64,000 nucleotides of DNA from G963662605 sp963662605 (GTDB lineage: Bacteria > Bacteroidota > Ignavibacteria > Ignavibacteriales > Ignavibacteriaceae), in contig OY759785.1 of assembly GCA_963662605.1 (NCBI GenBank), positions 992,001-1,056,000 of the forward strand, in the 5' to 3' direction. The translations under genes were made by a program, and so were the position numbers. Position 1 is the stretch's first letter. Each line of letters starts with the position of its first letter. This document shows, piece after piece, positions 27,460-36,637 of this stretch. The notes below the pieces were generated by a model. The model was not told where the DNA came from, made no database searches, and saw only the letters and a program-made list of their open reading frames with translations.

Positions 27460-29328
27460 ATGCAGAACGATATGAAAAATCCAAGAGTGCGATTCAGGTT
27501 ATTCTTCGTAATATTTTCGGCGATCTCGTTATTTGTATTAGGCGGGTGCGACCCCTTTACGAATGACGGAATCACAAACCCTGCAAATGTTACCGCGAAA
27601 GGTTACTTTTATGTAACCGAGTCAGAGTCAAATTTGTTGCTTATGCTGAATTACGACGGCGCGGAGTTAAAACGCTGGTCACTTGACAGTCTTGCCTCAG
27701 ACAAAAGCATACAAAGTGTTACTTTTGACGGAAAATATCTCTGGCTTGCCTTTTCCGGCAACGAAGATATGATTGTAAAAGTTAATGCCGAAAGTGATAC
27801 ACTGGTTGCATTAAAAACCATAGATGCACCACCGACAAAGTGGGGTACTGTTCGCGGCATAGCTCATGACGGCACATACCTGTGGGCATTGAACAGCGGC
27901 AGCAGCTTAGATACTCATCCATTCGCTCCGACATTATACAAATTGGATGCAACCTCGGGTGCAATTTTGCAAACCATTACTCTTTCAACTCCCGAACCAA
28001 GAGGACTTTGCTATGCGAATCCCTCACTTGATGTTTACGGGAGAGGCCCGAAAAAAGGAATTTACTATACCGACGTGACCAAAGACAAAGTATATTGCTA
28101 CAATCTGGAAAAATTTGTCATTGATACCGTTTTTTCAACCCCGGTTCCACCAAGAGGTGTTGATTACAATTACGCAACCGGACTTTCATATGACGGCGGA
28201 TATTTTTATGAAATAAACAGCAGCAACACCGCGGATCATCTTTATAAACTCGATTATAAAGGAGAAATAAGTTCAAGATATGATTTGCAGTACGCGCATC
28301 CACAGTCTATTGTTTGGGCAAACTATGATGTACGCGGCGGCGGACCTCCGGAAATCTCATTAGTCTCTCCCGCAAAAGGAGTTATCGGTACGGGTATGGC
28401 CGTTGATATTACCGGCTCAGGATTCAAAGCCGGTTTCACTGCCGATTTTGGAGCAAACATTACTGTTGATACGAGCATTTTAATAAGCCCGAATCAGGCA
28501 CACTTATATATTCATATAGATGCTGCGGCTTCCTTAGGTTACAGAGATGTCACTGTTAAAAATACTAATGGACTGAAGAGTGTTCTTGCTTCCGGATTTA
28601 AGGTACTTGCAGTAGCTGAAGAAGATTACATTTATATGGGCGAATCGGTTTTGTCCAGAATATATCAGATCCGCCTAAGCGACAGTACGATTGTTAAATA
28701 CTGGAGTACTAAATCTGTTGCATCAGTAAGCAGTTTGCAGGGAGTCAGCTACGATGGAACAAACATCTGGCTCAGCAACTCAGGTACAGACAGACACATT
28801 TACAAACTCAATCTGCCAGGCGGCACTGATACAGTCGCGACCATTGAGGTCGGCACAACACCGATTCCGGTTGCCACCAGCGGTACACTGCGCAGCGCTG
28901 CGTTTGCCAATGGATACATATGGCAGGCCATTAGTGAAACTTCACCGACACTTGGAAAAATTATCCGCATTGATGTTTCCACAAATACAACGCTCGATAC
29001 CATTATCTGCCCCGGTTCAAATCCGCGCGGTATGACCTGGATGAACGGCGTGTTATATGTTGACGATACCGATCTTGATAAGATTTACCAGTATAACATG
29101 ACTACGAAAGCATGGACTGAAATCGGTGCGACTCCTGCTGCCGGCGGCAGCAAGTTCGGAACCGGCTTGAGCAATGACGGTGCAAACTTCTGGATAGCAA
29201 ATTCAAGCGGCACTGACGACCATCTATTCAAAGTAAGTACGACCGGTCAGGTATTATATGTAATGAATCTTCCGGCAATGATCACCTACGACATGGGTAT
29301 CACCGGTATCGCATTTGTAACGAAGTAA
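27460..29328 (+). CDS. Lipoprotein with propeller repeats and IPT/TIG domain, operon B paralogue
   Basis: 622 residues. Lipobox LGGC with lipidated Cys30 after the hydrophobic stretch LFFVIFSAISLFVLGG. The same layout as the 18118 protein: propeller-type repeats (GTVRGIAHDGTYLWALNSG, SLQGVSYDGTNIWLSNSG), a central IPT/TIG domain at about 300-380 (ISLVSPAKGVIG, ITGSGFKAGF) and more repeats. Both proteins begin the mature part with CDPF-x2-DGIT-x-P. It starts two bases after the upstream stop and overlaps or abuts the barrel gene downstream, so it is likely co-translated with it. A surface or periplasmic partner that hands ligand to the barrel is the simplest guess. Its ligand is not known. Confidence 0.88.
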   Translation: MQNDMKNPRVRFRLFFVIFSAISLFVLGGCDPFTNDGITNPANVTAKGYFYVTESESNLLLMLNYDGAELKRWSLDSLASDKSIQSVTFDGKYLWLAFSGNEDMIVKVNAESDTLVALKTIDAPPTKWGTVRGIAHDGTYLWALNSGSSLDTHPFAPTLYKLDATSGAILQTITLSTPEPRGLCYANPSLDVYGRGPKKGIYYTDVTKDKVYCYNLEKFVIDTVFSTPVPPRGVDYNYATGLSYDGGYFYEINSSNTADHLYKLDYKGEISSRYDLQYAHPQSIVWANYDVRGGGPPEISLVSPAKGVIGTGMAVDITGSGFKAGFTADFGANITVDTSILISPNQAHLYIHIDAAASLGYRDVTVKNTNGLKSVLASGFKVLAVAEEDYIYMGESVLSRIYQIRLSDSTIVKYWSTKSVASVSSLQGVSYDGTNIWLSNSGTDRHIYKLNLPGGTDTVATIEVGTTPIPVATSGTLRSAAFANGYIWQAISETSPTLGKIIRIDVSTNTTLDTIICPGSNPRGMTWMNGVLYVDDTDLDKIYQYNMTTKAWTEIGATPAAGGSKFGTGLSNDGANFWIANSSGTDDHLFKVSTTGQVLYVMNLPAMITYDMGITGIAFVTK

Positions 29329-29339
29329 TGGAGTTGAAA

Positions 29340-30623
29340 ATGAAAAACAAAAATCAATATATCTGGTTATTTTTATTTCTCTTTGCTTCATTGCTTAATA
29401 CAAGTGGAGTAAAAGCACAGGTTAAATTTGAGGGTGATTTCCGTCTGCGGTGGTATAGTGACCAATTCACGCAGAGCATGGATAATCGTGAAAAAGAAAA
29501 TTATATGAGATTGTACGGAAGGCTTCGCGTATCAGCGAGAGCATCCGAACTCGTGAATTTCAATGCCGAGCTGTCAACGGTTACTGACAATCCTAATGCT
29601 CCGACAAGAAACATCTCCGGTACGGGGAGTATGCACTACGCGATAAGTCAGATATACGGTGAAATTAACAGCCCCGATTTCCTCGGCTTCGACGCCACCA
29701 GAATCCGCGTAGGACGGCAGCAGTTCCAGATCGGGAACGGCATGAGTTTCGGCGAATCATCATATTACAATGATAAGTTCGACGGTGCCCGTGTAGACGT
29801 TGCTTACGATATTTTCGATCTTACCGCGTTCGGAGCCATAACAGGACAGAATGTCAGTCCGAGTGGTTTATATCCCGATCCGGGCAGTGATCAGATTTAT
29901 GTGTTAAAGGGCGGCGCGAACGTTTTTAATCAGGACGTAATGGCATATTACATACTCAATAAACCGCAAGGTACCTTTAACGATAGTTATATTCTCGGTA
30001 CGGGAATTGCGTCAAACTATTTTGGCGGAAGACTCGAATATTTCGGCGAAATCGCCATGCAGAAATTCAATACAGCAGCAGGAACTCCCGACAAGGGCGG
30101 CATCGGATATATGGGTGGTGCAGCGTACCGTTTTTCATTCGGACCGTTCAAGTCGGTTAAGATAGAATCGAAGTATGCAGCGTATGAAGGAGATAATCCA
30201 AATACGGCAAAAGTTGAAATGTTCAGCCCTGCATATCCAAGCTTTTTCTGGGGTGAAAGAACAGGATATGTAAACGGTGATATCGGCGGAGATTATCCGT
30301 ACAACACCCGCAATCCGGAAGGCTGCCGCATATGGTACTCAAGAATTTATGTTATCCCGTATTTCATGCCCAAACTGAGAGTACAGTTCCAGTACACCAA
30401 CGTCAATGAATATAAAAATTATGACGGTTATAACTCGATGGATGATGAATGGGCCATTAAGGCGTATTATTCTGTTTCGAAAAATGCAACAGTACAGTTA
30501 CGTTATGCAAGAGTCATTCCGAAGGGTGATGATCATGATATGGACGGCGGAGGCTCAATATCATCATCAGAAGACAGGTTAGGCATTGACAGATATATGT
30601 TCGATTTTCAAATTTCTTTCTAA
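29340..30623 (+). CDS. Outer-membrane beta-barrel, alginate-export-like, operon B paralogue
   Basis: Start placed at the ATG at 29340, six bases after GGAG; the ATG at 29328, overlapping the upstream stop as TAATG, is an alternative that adds MELK. 427 residues with a signal peptide ending VKAQ. Motifs FEGDFRLRWYSD, TRIRVGRQQFQIGNG, SFGESSYYNDKFDGARVD and a terminal hydrophobic strand (YMFDFQISF) match the 19979 protein and the alginate-export porin family. It lies between a lipoprotein and a TRAP permease gene, so operon B encodes a possible route through both membranes. The family transports anionic polymers or acids, which suits glutamate oligomers; this substrate is inferred. Confidence 0.85.
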   Translation: MKNKNQYIWLFLFLFASLLNTSGVKAQVKFEGDFRLRWYSDQFTQSMDNREKENYMRLYGRLRVSARASELVNFNAELSTVTDNPNAPTRNISGTGSMHYAISQIYGEINSPDFLGFDATRIRVGRQQFQIGNGMSFGESSYYNDKFDGARVDVAYDIFDLTAFGAITGQNVSPSGLYPDPGSDQIYVLKGGANVFNQDVMAYYILNKPQGTFNDSYILGTGIASNYFGGRLEYFGEIAMQKFNTAAGTPDKGGIGYMGGAAYRFSFGPFKSVKIESKYAAYEGDNPNTAKVEMFSPAYPSFFWGERTGYVNGDIGGDYPYNTRNPEGCRIWYSRIYVIPYFMPKLRVQFQYTNVNEYKNYDGYNSMDDEWAIKAYYSVSKNATVQLRYARVIPKGDDHDMDGGGSISSSEDRLGIDRYMFDFQISF

Positions 30624-30635
30624 CAGGTATACAGA

Positions 30636-31904
30636 ATGTCCACGGAATTACTCGTTCTTATAGTTCTTATAGTCACATTTGTTGTTGGCGTATTTGCATT
30701 CAAATTACCGTCCGGCGTAGCGCTGTCATTGAGCGCGGTATTGGGCGCGGTAGCCGGCGGGTTTGGCTTTCCGATCCGCCATCTTGTTGAAGGCAGTATT
30801 GCGTTCCTTGATCCGATTTTAATTGTGTTCACCGCTATGATTTTTATGAAAGTGGTAAATGCCACCGGAGCCCTGGCTTCGATTAATTATTCAATCATAA
30901 CAAGAATGCACAGATTTCCAACGCTTCTGGTAATTCTCATGGTGTTCTTTGTAATGTTTCCCGGTATGTTGACCGGAATTTCTTCGACGTGTATTTTAAC
31001 AACGGGAGCGTTAGTCGCTCCCGCTTTACTCGCTATGGGAATGCCCGTGCCTGCAGTTGCAGCGCTTCTCGCGATGTCCGCGGTATTCGGTATGATCGCT
31101 CCTCCGATTAACCTCCCGGTTATGATTATCGGCGGCGGTGCTGATATGCCGTATATCGGTTTCGAGAAACCTTTGATACTGGCAACATTCCCGGCAGCTA
31201 TTTTTACGGCGATTTATTATCGTGTACGTTACCTGCGCAAATTTGATGTGCAGCAGGTGCTTGCAAAACTTCCTCCGACATTATATCCGAAGCATGGTTT
31301 CAAAATGTTTATTCCGATGTTTATTGTTATCGGATTGATGATGGCTACCCGTGTTTTTGCAAAGTACATTCCTGATATCGGCATTCCGCTTACGTTTATT
31401 CTTGGTGCGCTTGCCGGTTACGGAACAGGAGAAAAATTCAAAATTGATAAATTAATTCGCGAATCGCTCAAAGAATCTCTTCCGATATTAAGTATCCTTG
31501 TAGGCGTCGGAATGTTTGTCCAGATAATGACTCTGACCGGCGTACGCGGGTATATTGCGACATCAATCATAGATTTGCCGAAAGGCCTCTTGTATCCCGC
31601 GATGGCGCTTATATTGCCTGCATTCGGCTCCGCATTTACTGCCTCATCGGTATTTGGTGTGCCGCTTGTATACGCTTTCCTCGGCACTAATGAAATTGTT
31701 GTAACATCAGGACTAACACTAATTGCCGGTGTCGGCGATCTCATGCCTCCGCCAATGCTTCTGCCGGTTTTCTCAGGCCAGGTCGTTGGAGAGAAAAGCA
31801 GTTTTAAAATTTTGAAATACTGTACTGTGCCGATTATTATAACATTACTTATCGGTGTATTAATGATCATGTTTGCCCGGCAAATCGGCTCGGTAATCTT
31901 ATAA
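30636..31904 (+). CDS. TRAP-type transporter large permease (DctM-like)
   Basis: 422 residues, the usual size for a DctM-type large subunit, with about 11-12 hydrophobic helices. Family-like segments include PGMLTGISSTCILTTGALVA, AVFGMIAPPINLPVMIIGGG and PAFGSAFTASSVFGVPLVY. TRAP systems use ion gradients to move organic acids, often with a periplasmic binding protein (DctP) and a small membrane subunit (DctQ). Neither is recognisable next to it, but a 48-residue membrane protein is encoded 10 bases downstream and may replace DctQ. The neighbours (racemase, Ggt, amidohydrolase-like enzymes) suggest that the substrate is glutamate, an N-acylglutamate or a short glutamyl oligomer. Confidence 0.9.
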   Translation: MSTELLVLIVLIVTFVVGVFAFKLPSGVALSLSAVLGAVAGGFGFPIRHLVEGSIAFLDPILIVFTAMIFMKVVNATGALASINYSIITRMHRFPTLLVILMVFFVMFPGMLTGISSTCILTTGALVAPALLAMGMPVPAVAALLAMSAVFGMIAPPINLPVMIIGGGADMPYIGFEKPLILATFPAAIFTAIYYRVRYLRKFDVQQVLAKLPPTLYPKHGFKMFIPMFIVIGLMMATRVFAKYIPDIGIPLTFILGALAGYGTGEKFKIDKLIRESLKESLPILSILVGVGMFVQIMTLTGVRGYIATSIIDLPKGLLYPAMALILPAFGSAFTASSVFGVPLVYAFLGTNEIVVTSGLTLIAGVGDLMPPPMLLPVFSGQVVGEKSSFKILKYCTVPIIITLLIGVLMIMFARQIGSVIL

Positions 31905-31914
31905 GGAATTGTCC

Positions 31915-32061
31915 ATGCTATTTTACATTTATATCGGTATCGTTATTCTGTTACTGGTTTACACGGTAAGAGAATTGTTTACAGAAAAAAACTGGAAGAC
32001 TCAAGTGGCGTATGCACTCTTGATAATCCCGTTAATTTTAAGAACTCTATTAATTAAGTAA
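31915..32061 (+). CDS. 48-residue membrane protein, possible small TRAP subunit
   Basis: A short gene between the TRAP permease (10 bases upstream) and the racemase (5 bases downstream), preceded by AAGGAATT. The product has two hydrophobic segments (YIYIGIVILLLVYTV and VAYALLIIPLILRTLLI) joined by a charged loop (RELFTEKNWKTQ), so it should be a two-helix inner-membrane protein. No family recognised. Normal DctQ subunits are about 150 residues with four helices. The tight spacing and clean start and stop support a real gene. Confidence 0.72.
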   Translation: MLFYIYIGIVILLLVYTVRELFTEKNWKTQVAYALLIIPLILRTLLIK

Positions 32062-32066
32062 GCGGC

Positions 32067-33056
32067 ATGATGAAATCCGGTTTTTACGTATATGCTTTCT
32101 TTGTCCTTTGTTTGTGCGGCATTAGCAGTGCCTCCGGACAAGGTAACAGCGTGCTCGATATGCTTTCCAAAAAGGATACCGTCCGCATATTAATAACCGA
32201 TTCCGGCTTGGGCGGTGTTTCTGTGGTTGCCGGTATTGACTCGGTTCTTGAAAGCAATAAAATATTTGCAAAAACAGAGATTACGTTTTGCAATGCTTTA
32301 CCATCGGCAGGTTTTCGTTACAATGAATTGCCGGATGCGAAATCAAAAGCAAAAGTATTTTCCGGAATGCTTTATAAAATGCAGGAACTGTACCGTCCCG
32401 ATATTATACTGATCGCTTGCAACACGCTATCAGTCGTATATCCTCTGACAGAATTTGCAGCCACGACCACAGTTCCGGTTATGGGTATTGTTGAGTTCGG
32501 CGCAAAGGCAATTGCCGACAGTATGAAGGCTAATCCGAAGTCGGCTATTTTGATTCTTGGAACCGAAACAACAATTCAGTCGGATGCCTATCGTCAGAGT
32601 CTTCTGCGTTACGGTATTGACTCCACGGTAATTGAAGGAAAGGCTTGCCCGAATCTGGAAAGTGAAATTCAGGTTGACCCTTCAAGCGACATGACATCAA
32701 ATCTAATTGATTTTTATATTGATGAAGTATCGGATAATTATAAAAATAACGCGGGCACCTGTTTCGCGTCTCTCTGCTGCACGCATTACGGATTTGCACG
32801 AGAGGTATTTCAAAAGAAACTTGACGCGGTTTGTAAGAAAGCGGTTATTATTAATCCGAATACTTCAATGATCAGAACGTTTTCCGATGCTTCGAGACCC
32901 GCTATTGGGAACAGCAGTACTACGGTTCGCGTATGTTCTCAAGCAGCGCTTTCGATGGAAGAAAGAGATTCAATTGCGAAGCTGCTGAAACCTGTTTCAG
33001 GTAAAACGGCAGATGCTCTGATCAACTATGTGCAATTGCAAGGAATATTTAAGTAA
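32067..33056 (+). CDS. Glutamate racemase with an N-terminal export signal
   Basis: 329 residues. After a signal peptide (MMKSGFYVYAFFVLCLCGISSASG) the protein follows the MurI/aspartate-glutamate racemase fold: ITDSGLGGV (the DSG motif), IACNTLS with catalytic C118, and CCTHYGF with catalytic C238. Cytoplasmic MurI enzymes have about 265-285 residues and no such leader, so this one is predicted to act in the periplasm or outside. It would interconvert L- and D-glutamate with no cofactor, as Cys-dependent racemases do. The position in operon B (transporter before, exported hydrolases after) suggests it prepares glutamate released from a polymer containing both isomers, or sets the isomer for uptake. 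Gamma-glutamate polymers are often made partly of D-glutamate. No cytoplasmic paralogue is in the window. Confidence 0.88.
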   Translation: MMKSGFYVYAFFVLCLCGISSASGQGNSVLDMLSKKDTVRILITDSGLGGVSVVAGIDSVLESNKIFAKTEITFCNALPSAGFRYNELPDAKSKAKVFSGMLYKMQELYRPDIILIACNTLSVVYPLTEFAATTTVPVMGIVEFGAKAIADSMKANPKSAILILGTETTIQSDAYRQSLLRYGIDSTVIEGKACPNLESEIQVDPSSDMTSNLIDFYIDEVSDNYKNNAGTCFASLCCTHYGFAREVFQKKLDAVCKKAVIINPNTSMIRTFSDASRPAIGNSSTTVRVCSQAALSMEERDSIAKLLKPVSGKTADALINYVQLQGIFK

Positions 33057-33078
33057 CGTACAAATGAAAGGCAATTCT

Positions 33079-35460
33079 ATGAGGAAACATATTCTATCAT
33101 TAGTGTGTATTGCTCTGTTCGCGTTTAGCCAGTTGAATGCGCAGGTAACGACTGCACAGTCAGGCTCGTGGCAGTCAGCCTCTACATGGAGCAATAGCAT
33201 AGTCCCTGATTCGACGACCGATGTTCAGATCTCTTCGGGAACAACGATTACTATTGATGAGGGAGCCGCATATTGCAAGAGTATTACTTTCGCCGATACA
33301 AGTGCGCATCTTGTGATTGCATCTGCGAGCAGCATGTTTCATGTATATGGTGATTTTACTCTTAACTCAACCGCGCACAAAGCATTTTCTTCCTGGACGA
33401 CGGGCGGAAAAATTGTCTTTTCCGGATCGGCACTCAAACAAACATTAAGCGGATGGAACACTGCGACCGGTACGTCAACTGTTTTTCTTGAAATGATAGT
33501 TGATAAGGACACCGGTGTTGTTGCAACAGCAAGAAATAATATGCGTTTTGCCTTTGGTACAAGCCTTGAAGTTAAAAAAGGAACATTTTTACTCGATAGC
33601 TTGGATGACATGGAATCAAAATCTCTCGGCGGTACCGGCCAAACCGGAACGATAACGGTTTCGAGTGGTGCATTGTTTACTATGGGCGGTGGCGGTTCTT
33701 ATATCCGTAGAGGTACTTTTTTGCTTTCAAGTGATTCAATCGCACCCCGCATAGGGAAATTAACGGTTTATGGAAAAGCGCTTTTAACCAGTACAAGTTC
33801 AAACGGTATGAACATCGGCGGCATTGAAATTATGGACGGCGGCCTGGTTACATTAGCAACCGGCGGTTCGTCAACATATTTTAATCCGGGAACTATAATA
33901 GTACACTCAGGCGGCGTACTTCAAAATAACACGACAACAAATGTGTATCATGCCTCAGCCTCAGTTGTTCTTGAAGAAGGCGGAGAATTTAATTCTGTCG
34001 CAAGCACAACACCGATTCCGGCAGCTGTTTTTGATTATACTCACGGTACTATCAGGTTTTCACGCTCGAACGACCAGACGCTTCCTGCATCTTTAACACA
34101 GTTTAATAATTTATACTTAAGCGGTTCGGGAATTAAAACCTTGGGTGGAAACATCACCGTAAATGGTACACTTTCACTTCGCGGTACTGCATCGTTAAAC
34201 TTAGGGACATCTACTCTTACATATGGACCTTCCGCGATCTTACAATACGGCGCTCCGGGACAAACCTCAGCTCAAACAACTGCTGATGCAGAATTTCCGG
34301 CTGTGAATGGTCCAAGCAACATCAGTATTTATAACGGCGGCGGAGTTACTCTGCATGCCGATAGGATTATTTCCGGCACATTGACTCTTTCATCCGGTCA
34401 ATTTGATAACAACGGTTCGGCTGATGATAAAGTTCTTACGATGGGAAACGGAAGTACAATCCGCAGAGCTTTAGGTACACTTTCAACCGCTCCGGCATTC
34501 GCTGGCTCGGTTAATATGTCATATATCAGTACGGTTGGTAAAGCAACTACAGATGTTGAATTCCCGACTAGCGCATCCGCGGTAAACAATCTTACCATCA
34601 CCTCATCAAAGGGTGTTGCCTTAGGTGCTGATGTTCAGGTAAACGGTTCGGTTATTTTTGAATCAGGTGCTTCATCTCTTACAACGAACGGTCATGTATT
34701 AACGCTTGGAGAAAGCGGAGCATTAACCGGAGAAGTTGATACAGTATATGTTAAAGGAACAGTAAAAACTCAGCGTGCAGTCGGAACTTCCGAAAGTACT
34801 TTCGGCGGTATCGGTTTGGCACTCTCTGCAGGTTCGAATGATTTAGGTACGGTTGTTGTAACAAGAAGTGCCGGAGAGTCAAGTGCGGTTTCCATCAACG
34901 GCAGAAACAGTATCGCACGTACATGGACAGTTGTTCCGCAGGCGCAACCGGTATCAGGCAGAACGCTTACATTATCCTGGCCGGCAGCTGATGATAACGG
35001 ACTTGCTTTCGGAGAAAAAATCTGGGGCAAGGTAATGCAGTTAAGCGGCGACAGCTGGTTACAGACCGGTGCGGAATCGTCTGTTACTCTTGTCGAACCC
35101 CGCACGATTTCTGCACAGGTAACTTCGCTGTCAACTATTACCGTGCTTGATACAAACAGGTTAGTAGGAATTAACGATCAAATCGGCGGTAAGGCTCATG
35201 GATTTGCTCTGCATCAGAATTATCCTAATCCATTCAATCCTTCAACATTGATTCGATTTGAATTAGATAAAGATCAGTATGTCAGTTTATCGGTATATAA
35301 TACCGTTGGTGAAGAAGTCGCAGTTCTTGCACGCCAGCAGATGCAGTCCGGCGTTCATCAGGTAGTGTTTAACGCGAATAACTTGCCGACAGGTTTGTAT
35401 TTGGCAAAATTGCGCGCAGGTTCTCACAATAGTGTCATTAAAATGCTTTTAGTCAAATAA
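33079..35460 (+). CDS. Large T9SS-secreted beta-repeat protein in operon B
   Basis: The ATG at 33079 (MRKHILSLVCIALFAFSQLNAQ) has AAAGG at a good distance; the ATG at 33064 and one at 33028, which would overlap the racemase gene, are less likely. 793 residues. The first half repeats a module shared with the 1328 protein (VYGDFTLNSTAHKAFSSW, KQTLSGWNTA) and a series of Gly/Thr-rich beta repeats, probably a solenoid. A later segment resembles part of the 49363 protein (ARTWTVVPQAQPVSG ... LTLSWPAADDN). The end is a T9SS type A domain (NYPNPFNPSTLIRFELD ... KMLLVK). No enzyme motif seen. It could be a surface or matrix scaffold for the enzymes around it. Confidence 0.85.
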   Translation: MRKHILSLVCIALFAFSQLNAQVTTAQSGSWQSASTWSNSIVPDSTTDVQISSGTTITIDEGAAYCKSITFADTSAHLVIASASSMFHVYGDFTLNSTAHKAFSSWTTGGKIVFSGSALKQTLSGWNTATGTSTVFLEMIVDKDTGVVATARNNMRFAFGTSLEVKKGTFLLDSLDDMESKSLGGTGQTGTITVSSGALFTMGGGGSYIRRGTFLLSSDSIAPRIGKLTVYGKALLTSTSSNGMNIGGIEIMDGGLVTLATGGSSTYFNPGTIIVHSGGVLQNNTTTNVYHASASVVLEEGGEFNSVASTTPIPAAVFDYTHGTIRFSRSNDQTLPASLTQFNNLYLSGSGIKTLGGNITVNGTLSLRGTASLNLGTSTLTYGPSAILQYGAPGQTSAQTTADAEFPAVNGPSNISIYNGGGVTLHADRIISGTLTLSSGQFDNNGSADDKVLTMGNGSTIRRALGTLSTAPAFAGSVNMSYISTVGKATTDVEFPTSASAVNNLTITSSKGVALGADVQVNGSVIFESGASSLTTNGHVLTLGESGALTGEVDTVYVKGTVKTQRAVGTSESTFGGIGLALSAGSNDLGTVVVTRSAGESSAVSINGRNSIARTWTVVPQAQPVSGRTLTLSWPAADDNGLAFGEKIWGKVMQLSGDSWLQTGAESSVTLVEPRTISAQVTSLSTITVLDTNRLVGINDQIGGKAHGFALHQNYPNPFNPSTLIRFELDKDQYVSLSVYNTVGEEVAVLARQQMQSGVHQVVFNANNLPTGLYLAKLRAGSHNSVIKMLLVK

Positions 35461-35498
35461 TATTGTTTGAAGCTGATAGAGCTAAAGGTTAATTAGTC

Positions 35499-36620
35499 AT
35501 GAAAAAAAATCAAATTGTTGCAGTTGCTTTTCTGGTGATTGCTATTGGTCTAACTGCAATTGCTTCTGCTGAATTTATGCAGATGAAAAAACCGGATGTT
35601 GTTTATCCTTCATCCGGTTTAACAAAGAAAACTACATTGTCTGCTTATTGTGGTTCACTCAAAGGAACGAGCGGTGATACTCCGGTTTACTTCTTTGATA
35701 GTAAAACTCCCGGTGCTACCGTTCTTGTTTTAGGCGGGACACACCCCAATGAGTCGGCAGGTTTTATGTCTGCATTCGTATTGCTGGAAAATCTGAAAGT
35801 CGAAGCCGGCAAGTTTATTATTATTCCACAGGCCTGCGGCAGCGGTTTTACATGCACCGATCCTTTGGAAGGGCTTCCGGAATTCTTTTCGATAAACGGC
35901 CGCCATGGTGCCCGTCAGTTCAGATCCGGTTCGCGCGTGTCAAATCCGCTCGATCAGTGGCCTGATCCGCTGGTGTACATGCACTATCCAAGCGGTCAAA
36001 GCTTGTCCGGATTCGAAACGCGTAATCTTAACAGGTCGTACCCCGGTAGAGTAAACGGAAATTTTTGCGAGCGTGTAGGTTATGCGATTCTTAATCTGAT
36101 AAAAACAGAGAATGTGGATGTCGCGTTCGATCTTCATGAAGCGGCTCCGGAAATTCCGATTATCAACGCAATCATCGGACACGAGAAATGTCAGGATATT
36201 AGCGCAAGCGCTATTCTGGAATTGGAAATGAACTCGTTGACTTATGCGCTTGAAGTATCTCCGAAAAATTTCAGAGGTCTCAGCCACAGGGAATGGGGCG
36301 ACAGCTCAAAAGTTCTACCGTTCCTTATGGAGACAAGCAATCCCATTCAGGGCAGGCTTCGCGGAAAAACGGACGCCGATCTTATTACTCACGGCGTTGA
36401 CAGATTCTATGCCAAGGCAAAGAAAACTGCAAATTTCAGAATTACCTATGATGAAGTGAACGGTTATCCTTTGAAGGTCAGAGTTGCAAGGCATCTTGCC
36501 GGTATTTCTGCAATACTCGGGGCATACAACGAAAAATTCCCCGAGAAGCAAATCAAGTTTTCTAACATACCTTCCTACGAGGAAGTAACTTCAAATGATG
36601 TTGGATATTATTTACATTAA
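35499..36620 (+). CDS. Exported AstE/aspartoacylase-like (M14-type) zinc hydrolase
   Basis: 373 residues with an N-terminal hydrophobic signal or anchor (IVAVAFLVIAIGLTAIASA). The metal site of the succinylglutamate desuccinylase/aspartoacylase family is visible: GGTHPNES supplies His and Glu and FDLHEA the third His; NRSYPG and a following Glu/Arg set complete the usual pattern. Characterised relatives remove an acyl group from N-acyl-glutamate or N-acyl-aspartate or act as carboxypeptidases. Here the signal segment indicates action outside the cytoplasm. It is the eighth gene of operon B, ahead of a DUF6305-like protein, an N-formylglutamate-amidohydrolase-like enzyme and Ggt, so trimming of gamma-glutamyl chains or of acylated glutamate is a plausible job. 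The exact bond cut is not predictable. Confidence 0.87.
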   Translation: MKKNQIVAVAFLVIAIGLTAIASAEFMQMKKPDVVYPSSGLTKKTTLSAYCGSLKGTSGDTPVYFFDSKTPGATVLVLGGTHPNESAGFMSAFVLLENLKVEAGKFIIIPQACGSGFTCTDPLEGLPEFFSINGRHGARQFRSGSRVSNPLDQWPDPLVYMHYPSGQSLSGFETRNLNRSYPGRVNGNFCERVGYAILNLIKTENVDVAFDLHEAAPEIPIINAIIGHEKCQDISASAILELEMNSLTYALEVSPKNFRGLSHREWGDSSKVLPFLMETSNPIQGRLRGKTDADLITHGVDRFYAKAKKTANFRITYDEVNGYPLKVRVARHLAGISAILGAYNEKFPEKQIKFSNIPSYEEVTSNDVGYYLH

Positions 36621-36637
36621 TCATGAAAGAGAAGAAA

